From Mycolicibacterium stellerae (lineage in GTDB: Bacteria; Actinomycetota; Actinomycetes; Mycobacteriales; Mycobacteriaceae): DNA of 64,000 nucleotides. Of this stretch, positions 33,828 to 43,075 are shown in pieces. Numbering within the stretch: the stretch's first letter is position 1; each line of letters opens with the position of its first letter. A program made the position numbers and the translations under genes. The notes below the pieces were generated by a model. That model had not been told where the DNA came from. It was given only the letters and a program-made list of their open reading frames with translations, and did no database searches. The stretch lies in contig NZ_RARC01000006.1 in NCBI RefSeq assembly GCF_003719305.1, forward strand, positions 1 to 64,000. The letters are read 5' to 3'.

Positions 33828-34274
33828 ATGCCGCGGTTTTCGATCGGAAGCCGATTGATCCGACGATGGATGCTGCTGGTGGCGGTGCTCGTCGTCGCGG
33901 TCGCCGGATTCGCGGTGTACCGGTTGAACGGCATCTTCGGCTCCAAGGATGTGGTCTCCACCCCCAGTGGGGCCGCCAACGACATCGTCCCGTTCAACCC
34001 CAAGCACGTCGTCTTGGAGGTGTTCGGCCCCCCGGGCACGGTCGCGACGATCACCTACCTCGACGTCAACGCCCAGCCGCAGCGCGTCGACGACGCTGAA
34101 TTGCCGTGGGCCTACGACACCACCACCACCCAACCGGCGGTCTTCGTCAACGTCTCCGCCCAGGGTGACAGCGACTCCATTGGCTGCCGAATCAAGATCG
34201 ACGACGCGGTCAAGGACGAGCGCGCGGTGAACACCGTGAACGCCTTCACTTACTGCCTGGATAAATCCGGATGA
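33828..34274 (+). CDS. MmpS family membrane protein
   Basis: A 148-residue protein: basic N-terminus, one transmembrane helix (about residues 12-34), then a small extracytoplasmic beta domain with V-x-L-E-V-F-G, T-I-T-Y-L-D-V and a disulphide-compatible cysteine pair (C-R-I and Y-C). These are the marks of MmpS, the accessory subunit of MmpL lipid exporters. The ATG at 33828 is preferred to an upstream in-frame TTG at 33798. The stop overlaps the mmpL start (ATGA). Short inverted ACGGT/ACCGT arms near 33724-33750 may be an upstream operator. Confidence 0.9.
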   Translation: MPRFSIGSRLIRRWMLLVAVLVVAVAGFAVYRLNGIFGSKDVVSTPSGAANDIVPFNPKHVVLEVFGPPGTVATITYLDVNAQPQRVDDAELPWAYDTTTTQPAVFVNVSAQGDSDSIGCRIKIDDAVKDERAVNTVNAFTYCLDKSG

Positions 34275-37174
34275 GCCACCACACCACCACATCTCGACAA
34301 TCGGTTCCGGACTCGATCCGGCGGTTCTCGGTGCTCATCGCGCTGTTCTGGCTGAGCCTGGCCGTCCTGACGAACGTTTTCGTGCCGCAACTGGAGACCG
34401 TCGCCGAATCGCATAACGTGTCGCTGAGCCCCCAAGATTCGCCGTCGCTGCTGGCCAGTAAACAAATCGGCAAGGTGTTCGGCGAGTTCGACTCCGACAG
34501 TTCGGCGATGATCGTCCTGGAGGGCGATCAGCCGCTTGGCGCCGACGCCCACCACTACTACGACGGCTTGATCGAAAAGCTCCGCCAGGACACCAAGCAC
34601 GTCGAGCACATCCAGGACTTCTGGGGCGATCCGCTGACGGCGGCCGGCTCGCAAAGTAACGACGGCAAGGCGGCATTGGTGCAGCTGTACCTCGCCGGCA
34701 ACCAGGGCGAGTCGTTGGCCAATGAGTCCGTCGATTCGGTGCGCGACATCGTCGACCACACACCGCCGCCGCCGGGGCTGCGGGCCTATGTCACCGGCGC
34801 CGCTCCCCTGGTCACCGATCAGTTCGAGGTCGGCCGCCATGGCACCCTGAAGACCACCTTGATCACCCTCGGCGTGATCGCAGTGATGCTGTTTTCGCTC
34901 TACCGGCGCCTCACCACGGTGTTCCTGGTGATCTTCACGGTGATGATCGAATTGACGGCGTCGCGAGGCGTCGTGGCCGTGCTCGCGAACGCAGGCATCA
35001 TCGAGCTGTCGACGTATTCGACCAATCTGCTCACGCTTCTGGTCATCGCCGCAGGAACCGATTACGCGATCTTCATTCTCGGCCGCTTTCACGAAGCGCG
35101 TTACGCAGGGCAGGATCGCGTCTCGGCCTTCAACACGATGTACCACGGAACCGCGCACATCATCTTGGGTTCGGGCCTGACGATCGCCGGCGCGGTGCTC
35201 TGCCTGACCTTCACCCGGCTTCCGTACTTCAATAGCCTGGGTATCCCCGCCGGAATCGGTGTCCTTGTAGCAGTGGTGGCGGCGTTGACCCTCGCGCCCG
35301 CCCTTCTGGTCATCGGTCGCCATTTCGGTCTGTTCGAACCCAGCAAGCCCATGCGTACCAAGGGCTGGCGGCGGATCGGCACCGCCATCGTCCGCTGGCC
35401 CGTACCCATCCTGCTGGTGACGGTCGCCATTGCGGCGATCGGTCTTTTGTCCCTGTCGGGATACAAGACGAGTTACGACGCCCGTCCCTTCATGCCAGCC
35501 AGCGCGCCGGCGAATGTCGGGTACGCGGCCGCCGAACGCCATTTTTCGGAGGCACGGCTCAATCCCGAACTGTTGATGGTCGAAGCCGACCATGATCTGC
35601 GAAATTCGACCGACATGATCCTGCTCGAGCGCGTCGCCAAGGCGGTGTTCCACACCGACGGCATCGCTCAGGTGCAGTCGATCACCCGGCCACTGGGGAC
35701 GCCCCTTGATCACACGTCGATACCGTTCCAGATCAGCACGGGCAGCGCGTCTCAGCTCAACAATCTGCCGTTTCAGCAGGCCCGCGGCAGCGACCTACTC
35801 AAGCAGGTCGACGTGATCAACAACTCGATCGACGTTCTGCGGCAACAATATGCGCTGCAACAACAGTCCAGCGCCGTCACCGACGAGCAGGCCAAGGCAT
35901 TCCAGCAGACGGTCGCAACTGCCCAGGACTTGCGCGACAAGATCGCCAACTTCGACGACTTCTTCCGGCCGATGCGCAACTACTTCTATTGGGAGCCACA
36001 CTGTTTCGATATCCCAATCTGTGCGGCACTGCGGTCGCTGTTCGACGCGCTCGACGGCATCGACGCGTTGACCGATCAACTAAGCGACGTGTCAGGGAGC
36101 ATCGCCAAGTTGGATGAACTACAGCCGAAGCTACTCGCGCTGATTCCACCCCAGATCGCGAGCCAGGAGACGAACCGCGAACTGACGCTGACGAACTACG
36201 CCACCACGTCGGGCATCAACGACCTGACCGAGGCGGCACTGCAGAACTCCACCCAGCTGGGCGCCTCCTACGATGCGTCGAAGACCGACGACTCCTTCTA
36301 TCTACCGCCAGAGGCATTCACCAACCCCGAATTCCAACGCGGGCTCAAGCTGTTCCTCTCACCGGACGGCAAAGCTGCGCGCATGATCATCACCCACGAA
36401 GGCATTCCCGCTACGCCCGAAGGCATTTCGCACATCGATCCCATCAGGCACGCCGCACAGGAAGCGGTCAAAGGCACGCCCCTGGCCGGATCCAAGATCT
36501 TCATCGCAGGCACTGCGGCCACCTACAAGGACATTCAAGACGGCGCCGAATACGATCTGATGATCGCCGCGATCGCCGCGCTCAGCCTGATTCTGCTCGT
36601 CATGATGTTCATCACCCGAAGCATCGTTGCCGCGGTCGTCATCGTGGGCACGGTGGCCCTTTCGTTGGGGGCCTCCTTCGGGCTTTCCGTGCTGATTTGG
36701 GAGGACCTGCTCGGTATCCCGCTGTACTGGATCGTGCTTGCGCTGGCTGTCATCCTGCTATTGGCCGTCGGGTCGGACTACAACCTGCTGCTGATCTCTC
36801 GTTTCAAGGAGGAGATCGGCGCCGGCTTGAACACCGGCATCATTCGGGCGATGGCCGGTTCCGGCGCCGTGGTGACCGCCGCCGGTCTGGTGTTCGCGGC
36901 GACCATGGCTTCGTTCGTGTTCGCCGACTTGCGGATTCTCGGCCAGATCGGAACGACGATCGCGCTCGGCCTGCTGTTCGACACGTTGATCGTGCGGTCA
37001 TTCATGACGCCGTCGATCGCGGCGCTACTCGGCCGCTGGTTCTGGTGGCCGCTGAATGTGCGTCAACGTCCCGTCCCCCAGCGGTTTGCCCTTACCGACC
37101 AGAAGAAGGGACAACTGTCGCTTTGGCAGGACGAGGGCTCAGCGGTTACTTCCGAACCCCCGTCCCGCCGCTAG
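34271..37174 (+). CDS. MmpL family RND transporter
   Basis: A 967-residue RND exporter with about 12 transmembrane helices in two halves (helix 1 near residues 20-40, a cluster at 185-345, and a second cluster at 755-925) and two large periplasmic porter domains. The proton-relay segments G-T-D-Y-A-I-F and G-S-D-Y-N-L-L are clear. Pairing with an MmpS places it with MmpL4/MmpL5-type proteins, which export siderophores and drugs or glycopeptidolipids; the cargo here is not deducible. The 3' end overlaps the convergent gene by four bases. Confidence 0.95.
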   Translation: MSHHTTTSRQSVPDSIRRFSVLIALFWLSLAVLTNVFVPQLETVAESHNVSLSPQDSPSLLASKQIGKVFGEFDSDSSAMIVLEGDQPLGADAHHYYDGLIEKLRQDTKHVEHIQDFWGDPLTAAGSQSNDGKAALVQLYLAGNQGESLANESVDSVRDIVDHTPPPPGLRAYVTGAAPLVTDQFEVGRHGTLKTTLITLGVIAVMLFSLYRRLTTVFLVIFTVMIELTASRGVVAVLANAGIIELSTYSTNLLTLLVIAAGTDYAIFILGRFHEARYAGQDRVSAFNTMYHGTAHIILGSGLTIAGAVLCLTFTRLPYFNSLGIPAGIGVLVAVVAALTLAPALLVIGRHFGLFEPSKPMRTKGWRRIGTAIVRWPVPILLVTVAIAAIGLLSLSGYKTSYDARPFMPASAPANVGYAAAERHFSEARLNPELLMVEADHDLRNSTDMILLERVAKAVFHTDGIAQVQSITRPLGTPLDHTSIPFQISTGSASQLNNLPFQQARGSDLLKQVDVINNSIDVLRQQYALQQQSSAVTDEQAKAFQQTVATAQDLRDKIANFDDFFRPMRNYFYWEPHCFDIPICAALRSLFDALDGIDALTDQLSDVSGSIAKLDELQPKLLALIPPQIASQETNRELTLTNYATTSGINDLTEAALQNSTQLGASYDASKTDDSFYLPPEAFTNPEFQRGLKLFLSPDGKAARMIITHEGIPATPEGISHIDPIRHAAQEAVKGTPLAGSKIFIAGTAATYKDIQDGAEYDLMIAAIAALSLILLVMMFITRSIVAAVVIVGTVALSLGASFGLSVLIWEDLLGIPLYWIVLALAVILLLAVGSDYNLLLISRFKEEIGAGLNTGIIRAMAGSGAVVTAAGLVFAATMASFVFADLRILGQIGTTIALGLLFDTLIVRSFMTPSIAALLGRWFWWPLNVRQRPVPQRFALTDQKKGQLSLWQDEGSAVTSEPPSRR

Positions 37175-37641
37175 GCAGTGGCGAGCTCATCAGAGGACTC
37201 GGGGGCCGTCACCGAGACTTCCTTCAGATTTCCGTTCAACCGCGCGACCCTGCGCAGCTGATTGGCCATGTTCATGGAGGTCAGCATTGGGATGCCGCCG
37301 ATGAAGGTTCTAAAGGAGGGATGGCCGCCATCTAGGTGGAGCATAAAGAGACAGCCCACCACATAGAAGAGTCCGATGGTGAACAGGGCTGCGGGTATCG
37401 CGTAGGCGAGCGGTGATCGAGCGTCATCGACTAGTTCGGTCGCATAGTCCACTTCGTCTCGCGACATCGGTTCGCGCTTGCGGAGCTTGGCCAGCACCGC
37501 CTTGTGGGCGCCCACTTGGTCACCCAGAGGGTGCGATGTCCGGTTCTCCAATCGGCTGATATAGATGAATACGCAAGTGGCGAAAACCATCTCCATCAAT
37601 GCGGCAAGTATCGTGAGATCACCCCACGGACCGAGATTCAC
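37171..37641 (-). CDS. Small membrane protein of unknown function
   Basis: A 156-residue protein with two predicted transmembrane helices (about residues 8-28 and 81-101), a charged cytoplasmic-type loop between them (R-K-R-E-P-M-S-R-D-E-V-D-Y) and a hydrophilic tail. I do not recognise a family. Its stop overlaps the mmpL stop in convergent orientation (37171-37174), so neither gene has room for a separate terminator. Confidence 0.6.
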   Translation of the reverse strand: MNLGPWGDLTILAALMEMVFATCVFIYISRLENRTSHPLGDQVGAHKAVLAKLRKREPMSRDEVDYATELVDDARSPLAYAIPAALFTIGLFYVVGCLFMLHLDGGHPSFRTFIGGIPMLTSMNMANQLRRVARLNGNLKEVSVTAPESSDELATA

Positions 37642-37785
37642 CCGTCTCTCCTCTGCTCCCCGATATCAAGAACGCTCGAAACGCTACTCCAACAACCTGG
37701 GAGGCAGCCTGCCTGATTCCGCAGACCGCAGACAGATCCGGTTACGCCGTGATGAGCTGGTCTTTGATGGTGAAGGAGGTGACTG

Positions 37786-39192
37786 ATGAACAACGGCCGA
37801 ACAAGGGTGTTGATCATCGGAGGTGGATTTGGCGGGTTGTTCTGTGCGCGCAGGTTGGGGCGTGTCGATGTCGACGTGACACTGCTTGACCGCGCTGCCT
37901 GCCACGTGTTCCAGCCGCTTCTTTACCAATGTGCCACAGGGACACTGAGCATCGGACAAATCAGCCGCTCACTGCGCGAGGAGCTCGCTCGCCACCACAA
38001 CGTCAGCACCCTGCTCGGCGAAGCGATCGACCTCGATGCAGACGCCCGCGTGGTCACCGCCCGCCGCCCCGACGAATCCACCTTCACACTTGACTACGAC
38101 GTGCTGATAGTCGCCGTCGGAATGCGCCAGTCCTACATGGGCCATGAGGAATTCGCGCAGTGGGCGCCCGGGATGAAGACCCTCGACGACGCGTTGAGCG
38201 TCCGCCGCAGGCTGTTCGGCGCATTCGAGATGGCCGAGACTCTGCCCCCTGGCCCCGAGCGCGAGGCGTGGCTCACCTTCGCCATCGCCGGTGGCGGACC
38301 TACCGGCGTCGAGCTGGCCGGACAGATCCGCGAGATGGCGACCCGGGCGCTGGCTAAGGAGTTCCACAGCATCGAGCCCGAAGACGCCCGAGTGCTGCTG
38401 TTCGACGGCGGAAGCTGCGTTCTTGGCAGCTTCGCGCCGGCCCTCACCGACAAGGCGACAAAGATCCTGCAGGATTTGGGAGTCGAACTGCACATGGGCG
38501 TGCACGTCACCGACGTGCGGTTTGACGGCGTGACCGTCACACCGAAGGCGGGCGGCTCGCCAGAGGAATTTGCGGCCCGGACAGTCCTTTGGACGGCGGG
38601 CGTTGAGGCCGTGCCCTTTGCTCGGCGAATCGCAGACGTGCTCAAGGCCGAGTCGGATCGTGCCGGACGCATCGCGGTGGAGGCCGACCTGTCGGTGCCC
38701 GGGCATCCGGAGATCTTTGTCATCGGTGACCTCGTCGGCCGCGACCACCTACCCGGCGTGGCCGAGAACGCCATGCAGGGTGGACTGCACGCAGCGGCCT
38801 GCATTCGTCGCGATCTGGCAGGCAAGCCTCGGCGGCGCTACCGATACCGCGACCTCGGCTCTGCCGCCTACATCAGCCGCGGACACGCCCTGCTGCAAGC
38901 CGGCCCGATCAAGCTCGCCGGGTTCGTCGGTTGGCTGGGCTGGGGACTGATCCACATCGCGTTTCTGACCGGCGTGGAAAACCGCATCAGCACCGTCGCG
39001 ACCTGGCTTGCCTCAATCGCCCGCGCCCGACGCACCGACCGGACCTTCACTCTCGGGAGCACGACCTCCCCCGAGCACCCCTACACCTGGTTGAAGTTCG
39101 TGCACCCCAACATGCTTGACGCGAAACGTCTTGCCGACAAGGCCCAAGCACACGCCCTGGAACGCAGGGGCGACGCTACAACCTCTTCGTAG
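37786..39192 (+). CDS. ndh: Type II NADH dehydrogenase (NDH-2)
   Basis: A 468-residue single-subunit flavoenzyme that moves electrons from NADH to menaquinone without pumping protons. The FAD loop G-G-G-F-G-G lies at residues 12-17, the NAD loop A-G-G-G-P-T-G-V-E about 160 residues later, and the quinone/FAD segment F-V-I-G-D-L with A-M-Q-G-G follows. A C-terminal hydrophobic stretch with G-W-L-G-W-G-L-I-H-I fits membrane attachment. The start is supported by GAAGGAGGT nine bases upstream. It may be the main enzyme or a second paralogue; mycobacteria often have two. Confidence 0.88.
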   Translation: MNNGRTRVLIIGGGFGGLFCARRLGRVDVDVTLLDRAACHVFQPLLYQCATGTLSIGQISRSLREELARHHNVSTLLGEAIDLDADARVVTARRPDESTFTLDYDVLIVAVGMRQSYMGHEEFAQWAPGMKTLDDALSVRRRLFGAFEMAETLPPGPEREAWLTFAIAGGGPTGVELAGQIREMATRALAKEFHSIEPEDARVLLFDGGSCVLGSFAPALTDKATKILQDLGVELHMGVHVTDVRFDGVTVTPKAGGSPEEFAARTVLWTAGVEAVPFARRIADVLKAESDRAGRIAVEADLSVPGHPEIFVIGDLVGRDHLPGVAENAMQGGLHAAACIRRDLAGKPRRRYRYRDLGSAAYISRGHALLQAGPIKLAGFVGWLGWGLIHIAFLTGVENRISTVATWLASIARARRTDRTFTLGSTTSPEHPYTWLKFVHPNMLDAKRLADKAQAHALERRGDATTSS

Positions 39193-39588
39193 CGCCACAC
39201 ATGCTCGTCGGTGGCCATTCTGCAGTGGAAGTCTTCCGTTGGTGCACTTGGACTTGATCGGCGCACTGGCACACGAACATTCACCCTTTGGTCATCTCTC
39301 GTTAATCCGTAAGCCTTCGTCACGTCACATTCGATGAAGCGCGAATACTCCGCCATCCCTTTGCCTCTAGCCCGAAGGCCTAATGGCCTTAGCGCCTTCG
39401 GCGTGGCGCGCGCATCCTTGCTGCAAGCGTCGTTCGCGGATCGCCAAGCGAAACAGAGAGAATCCAAGGTGCATGAGGATGTGGTAGTCAGCGAACCCAT
39501 GGTCGACGACACACTCTTTAGTTCCGCCGCGCATGCCTGCGGAATCTCACCCCATTCGCGATAACATCGACGATCCAGGAGCGCATTC
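39193..39588. other. 396-base intergenic region with nested hairpins
   Basis: There is no supported gene. Short frames here show no family features. The one structured element is at 39372-39401: CCGAAGGC and GCCTTCGG are exact arms, and inside them AAGGCC (39375-39380) can pair instead with GGCCTT (39385-39390). The two stems are mutually exclusive, a layout seen in attenuators. The pyruvate-kinase-like gene follows after about 190 bases. I looked for a DosR-type box and found none acceptable. Confidence 0.45.
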
Positions 39589-41454
39589 GTGTCATCATCT
39601 CGCCAAGCCGGTGCCCTAATACGCGACGACTCCCCCGCCGACCGTGAGCTGGTCCGCTTGCTCGAGCAACTCGACGACCTGCTCGACCGCCTCGAAGCGG
39701 CTGAATCGACGTGGCAGAAGTGGCTGGCCAGCGTTGCTGCCGACTATCGGTCCAGCGCACGAAACATCGTGCATTACTGGGCGATCCGGCAATGTGATCT
39801 ACGTGACCTTCAAAGCCGGCTGGCCGCCTTCGGATTGTCGTCACTGGGGCGAAGCGAGTCACACGTACAGGCCTCGCTGCGGCTCGTGCGATGCGCCGTG
39901 CTCGCGATGCTCGAAGACTCGTGGCAACCACCTGCGCCCGCAGCCGTGCACGCCGAGGAGGGTCGGACCCTGTTACGGCGCAGGGCAGTCGAGTTGTTAG
40001 GGCCTGCGCCGGCCGATCGTGAGACCCGCATCATGGTCACACTGCCGTCGTCGGCCGCGACCGACCCGGATCTGATCCGCCGGTTGCTCGAACGCGGTAT
40101 GAACGTCGCCCGCATCAACTGCGCCCACGACGATGCCGACGCGTGGCGTGCCATGGCCCGCCATGTGAGACACGCAAGCCTGATCACCGGGCGCGACTGC
40201 CTCGTCGCGATGGATCTCGCGGGGCCGAAGCTGCGCACCGGGCCGATCCAGCCAGGGCCCCGGTGCCTGAAACTCCGCCCTAGCCGCGACGTACTCGGCC
40301 GCGTCCTCGCCCCGGCGCGAGCGTGGCTGACGGCCGCCGAGAATCCAGCCACCGCGCCGGAACCAGGCATGGCGACACTGCCAGTGCCCGCGCACTGGCT
40401 GGCCCGCAGGCGAGAAGGCGACGTGGTCAGAGTGCGCGACGCTCGCGGCGCAAACCGCCAACTGCAGCTGAACAGCCCATCCGCCCGGACCGATGGATTC
40501 ATCGGAACCACCGACAAGACAACGTATCTGGTCACCGGCACGGTGTTGCAGGTGGACAACGCCGAAGACCCAGCCGAGCTGGGACTGCTGCCTGAACGCG
40601 CGCAGAGCCTTCTGCTACGCCGGGGCGACCTGCTGAACCTCACCCGCGACTGTTCGCCCGCGCCCGTCTGCGCCGACGGTGTCGCGCAGATCGGCTGCAC
40701 GCTGCCCGAGGTCTTCGACAACGCCCGAACCGGCGAAACGATCTATTTCGACGACGGCCGAATCGGTGGACAAATCGTGGCCGTCGACCCCGATGTGCTG
40801 CGGGTGCGGATCGAGCGCGCCGCCGTCGGCGGCTCAAAGCTACGCGCGGCCAAGGGCATCAACGTGCCCGACACCCACCTGCCTGTTGCGGCGTTGACGG
40901 ACAAGGACATCACCGACCTGGCGACCGTGGTGGAGATTGCCGATCTCGTCGAGATGTCATTCGTGCAGGATCCCTCCGATCTGGTCAGCCTGCACGAGGC
41001 GCTGGCCAGCCTCGGTGGCGACCGTATTGGTGTCGTGCTCAAAATCGAGACACGCCGGGCATTTCAACACCTGCCGCAACTACTTCTGACAGCGATGAGG
41101 CGGCCACGCGTAGGAGTGATGATCGCGCGCGGCGACCTCGCGGTGGAAGTCGGCTACGAACGACTCGCCGAACTGCAGGAAGAGATCATGTGGCTGTGCG
41201 AAGCCGCACACCTTCCGGTGATCTGGGCCACCCAGGTCCTCGAGCAGCTCGCGAAGATTGGACTGCCCTCGCGCGCCGAAATCAGCGACGCCGCAATGGG
41301 TGAGCGAGCAGAGTGCGTCATGCTCAACAAGGGCCCGCACATCGATGAGGCGGTGGCGGTGTTAGAGGACATCCTGAGCCGAATGGCCGGGCATCACTAC
41401 AAGAAGAACGCGTTGCTGCGTCAGCTGCGATCGTGGCATCCGGACGCCACGTGA
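39589..41454 (+). CDS. Atypical pyruvate kinase-like protein
   Basis: A 621-residue protein, larger than a normal pyruvate kinase (about 470). The first roughly 140 residues are a helical extension of unknown type. The pyruvate kinase barrel then starts at R-I-M-V-T-L-P and has the substrate segments A-M-D-L-A-G-P-K-L-R-T-G and M-I-A-R-G-D-L-A-V-E-V, with W-A-T-Q-V-L-E for A-T-Q-M-L-E. The B domain is expanded, and the C-terminal allosteric domain is absent because the protein ends soon after M-L-N-K-G-P-H. It starts at GTG. It might act without allosteric control or as a different PEP enzyme. Confidence 0.8.
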   Translation: MSSSRQAGALIRDDSPADRELVRLLEQLDDLLDRLEAAESTWQKWLASVAADYRSSARNIVHYWAIRQCDLRDLQSRLAAFGLSSLGRSESHVQASLRLVRCAVLAMLEDSWQPPAPAAVHAEEGRTLLRRRAVELLGPAPADRETRIMVTLPSSAATDPDLIRRLLERGMNVARINCAHDDADAWRAMARHVRHASLITGRDCLVAMDLAGPKLRTGPIQPGPRCLKLRPSRDVLGRVLAPARAWLTAAENPATAPEPGMATLPVPAHWLARRREGDVVRVRDARGANRQLQLNSPSARTDGFIGTTDKTTYLVTGTVLQVDNAEDPAELGLLPERAQSLLLRRGDLLNLTRDCSPAPVCADGVAQIGCTLPEVFDNARTGETIYFDDGRIGGQIVAVDPDVLRVRIERAAVGGSKLRAAKGINVPDTHLPVAALTDKDITDLATVVEIADLVEMSFVQDPSDLVSLHEALASLGGDRIGVVLKIETRRAFQHLPQLLLTAMRRPRVGVMIARGDLAVEVGYERLAELQEEIMWLCEAAHLPVIWATQVLEQLAKIGLPSRAEISDAAMGERAECVMLNKGPHIDEAVAVLEDILSRMAGHHYKKNALLRQLRSWHPDAT

Positions 41455-41503
41455 CCAGAGCTGCCTACACCCACAAGACGCCCAACGGAAGGAAGCCTCC
41501 TCG

Positions 41504-43060
41504 ATGGAAAGCATCTCGAGTCGCGCGCCGGCGACCACTCGCCACCTGGAGGTTGAGCGCAAGTTCGATGTCGTCGAGTCAACGCCCGCACCGTCGTTCG
41601 ACGGGCTGGCCCCCGTCGCCAGGGTGAGCCAGTCGCCGGCGCAGACACTCGATGCGGTCTACTTCGACACGGCTGGCCGCGACCTCGCGGCCCATCGCAT
41701 CACCTTGCGGCGGCGCACCGGTGGCACCGACGCCGGATGGCACCTGAAGCTGCCGGTAGGACCCGATGCGCGCACCGAGATCCGCGCGCAGTTGGGCGAG
41801 AGCGGCGACGATAACGTGCCGCCCGGCCTACGCGACGTGGTGCTGGCAATCGCGCGCGACCGTCCCCTCGTGCCGGTGGCCCACATCTGCACCACCCGAA
41901 TCGTTCACACGTTGTACGACGCGAATGACGCGGCGTTGGCCGAATTCGCCGACGACCGGGTCACCGCATCCGCCGGAGGTACCGACACCGAACAGCAGTG
42001 GCGGGAGTGGGAACTGGAATTGGCTGAACACGCCGCCTCACCCGGGAGTGCCGATGAGCACACGTTGACCCGGCTGAGTCGCCGGCTGCTCGACGCCGGC
42101 GCCGTCCCCGCCGGCCACGCATCGAAGCTGGCGCGAACACTCGGCTCGTCGGTCGTCGAATTGAAATCAGCTGCAGTGGAGCATGATTCGGTTCATCAGG
42201 CGGTCGCTGAGCAGATCGAGGCGCTGCTCGAGTGGGATCGGGCACTGCGCTCGGATAGCCCTGACTCGGTGCATCAAGTGCGCGTCACCATCCGCCAGAT
42301 CCGCAGCCTGGTGCAGGCTTCACCGGCGGCGTTCGGGTTGTCAGAGGACGCGCAGATCCTCGATGAGCTGCGGGATCTGGCCGCGGTGTTGGGCACGGCC
42401 CGTGATGCCGAGGTGCTGGGCGACCGATATACGAAGGCCCTCGATGCGCTGCCGCAGCAGCTCGTGCGCGGGCCGATCCGCAGTCGGCTGGTCGACGGTG
42501 CGCGCGACCGTTATCGGTCGGGATGGCAGGCCTCGCTTGCCGTGATGCGATCTGAGCATTACTTCCGGTTGCTCGACGGGCTGGACGCATTGGTCGCGGC
42601 TGAGGCGTTGACGCCAACGCCCGGTGCCCGACAGCTGGCCGAGGCAACCATCGCCGACGGCTACAAACACGTCCGCAAACGGGTCAAGGCCGCGGCCGCG
42701 GCCGACGCCGGGGACCATGACCTAGCGCTGCACCAGATTCGCAAGAGCGCCAAGCGATTGCGCTACACCGCCGCGGCAACCGGGCAGATGAAGGTATCGG
42801 AGGCGGCCAAAGAGATTCAGACACTGCTGGGCGATCACCAAGACAGCGTCGTCAGCCGCGTCCATCTTGCTGAGCAGGCCAACGAAGCGCATACAGCCGG
42901 GGAGGACACCTTCACCTACGGCCTGCTTTACCACCAAGAAGCCGACCTCGCTGCCCAGTGCGAGCAGCAGCTCCACACCGCATTGAAGTCACTCGACAAG
43001 GCCGTCCACAAGGCGCTGAGACGGAGATCCGGTCTTGGCGGCAGCGCAGGACACCGTTAA
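41504..43060 (+). CDS. CYTH-CHAD domain protein
   Basis: A 518-residue protein. Residues about 14-210 are a CYTH triphosphate tunnel domain with E16-V-E18-R-K20 as the E-x-E-x-K motif. Residues about 225-505 are a CHAD helical domain with conserved histidines (V-H-Q-V-R-V, L-H-Q-I-R-K-S-A-K-R-L-R-Y) and basic residues that bind polyphosphate. Such fusions are linked to inorganic polyphosphate or triphosphate metabolism. It follows the pyruvate-kinase-like gene by 49 bases, so a shared operon in phosphate/energy metabolism is likely. Confidence 0.9.
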   Translation: MESISSRAPATTRHLEVERKFDVVESTPAPSFDGLAPVARVSQSPAQTLDAVYFDTAGRDLAAHRITLRRRTGGTDAGWHLKLPVGPDARTEIRAQLGESGDDNVPPGLRDVVLAIARDRPLVPVAHICTTRIVHTLYDANDAALAEFADDRVTASAGGTDTEQQWREWELELAEHAASPGSADEHTLTRLSRRLLDAGAVPAGHASKLARTLGSSVVELKSAAVEHDSVHQAVAEQIEALLEWDRALRSDSPDSVHQVRVTIRQIRSLVQASPAAFGLSEDAQILDELRDLAAVLGTARDAEVLGDRYTKALDALPQQLVRGPIRSRLVDGARDRYRSGWQASLAVMRSEHYFRLLDGLDALVAAEALTPTPGARQLAEATIADGYKHVRKRVKAAAAADAGDHDLALHQIRKSAKRLRYTAAATGQMKVSEAAKEIQTLLGDHQDSVVSRVHLAEQANEAHTAGEDTFTYGLLYHQEADLAAQCEQQLHTALKSLDKAVHKALRRRSGLGGSAGHR

Positions 43061-43075
43061 AGCCCTTGCGGGGCA

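Noticed and set aside
34250-35713. Long minus-strand frame (487 codons) antisense to mmpL
   Set aside because: The plus strand encodes an unmistakable RND transporter; the antisense product is glutamine/arginine/histidine-rich without family features.
39334-39564. 76-residue frame in the long intergenic region
   Set aside because: No family pattern, no ribosome binding site, and it spans the hairpin structure.
39193-39588. A DosR-type box upstream of the pyruvate-kinase-like gene (around TTGGACTTGATCGG)
   Set aside because: Only one half resembles the palindrome and key G/C positions do not match; not credible by eye.
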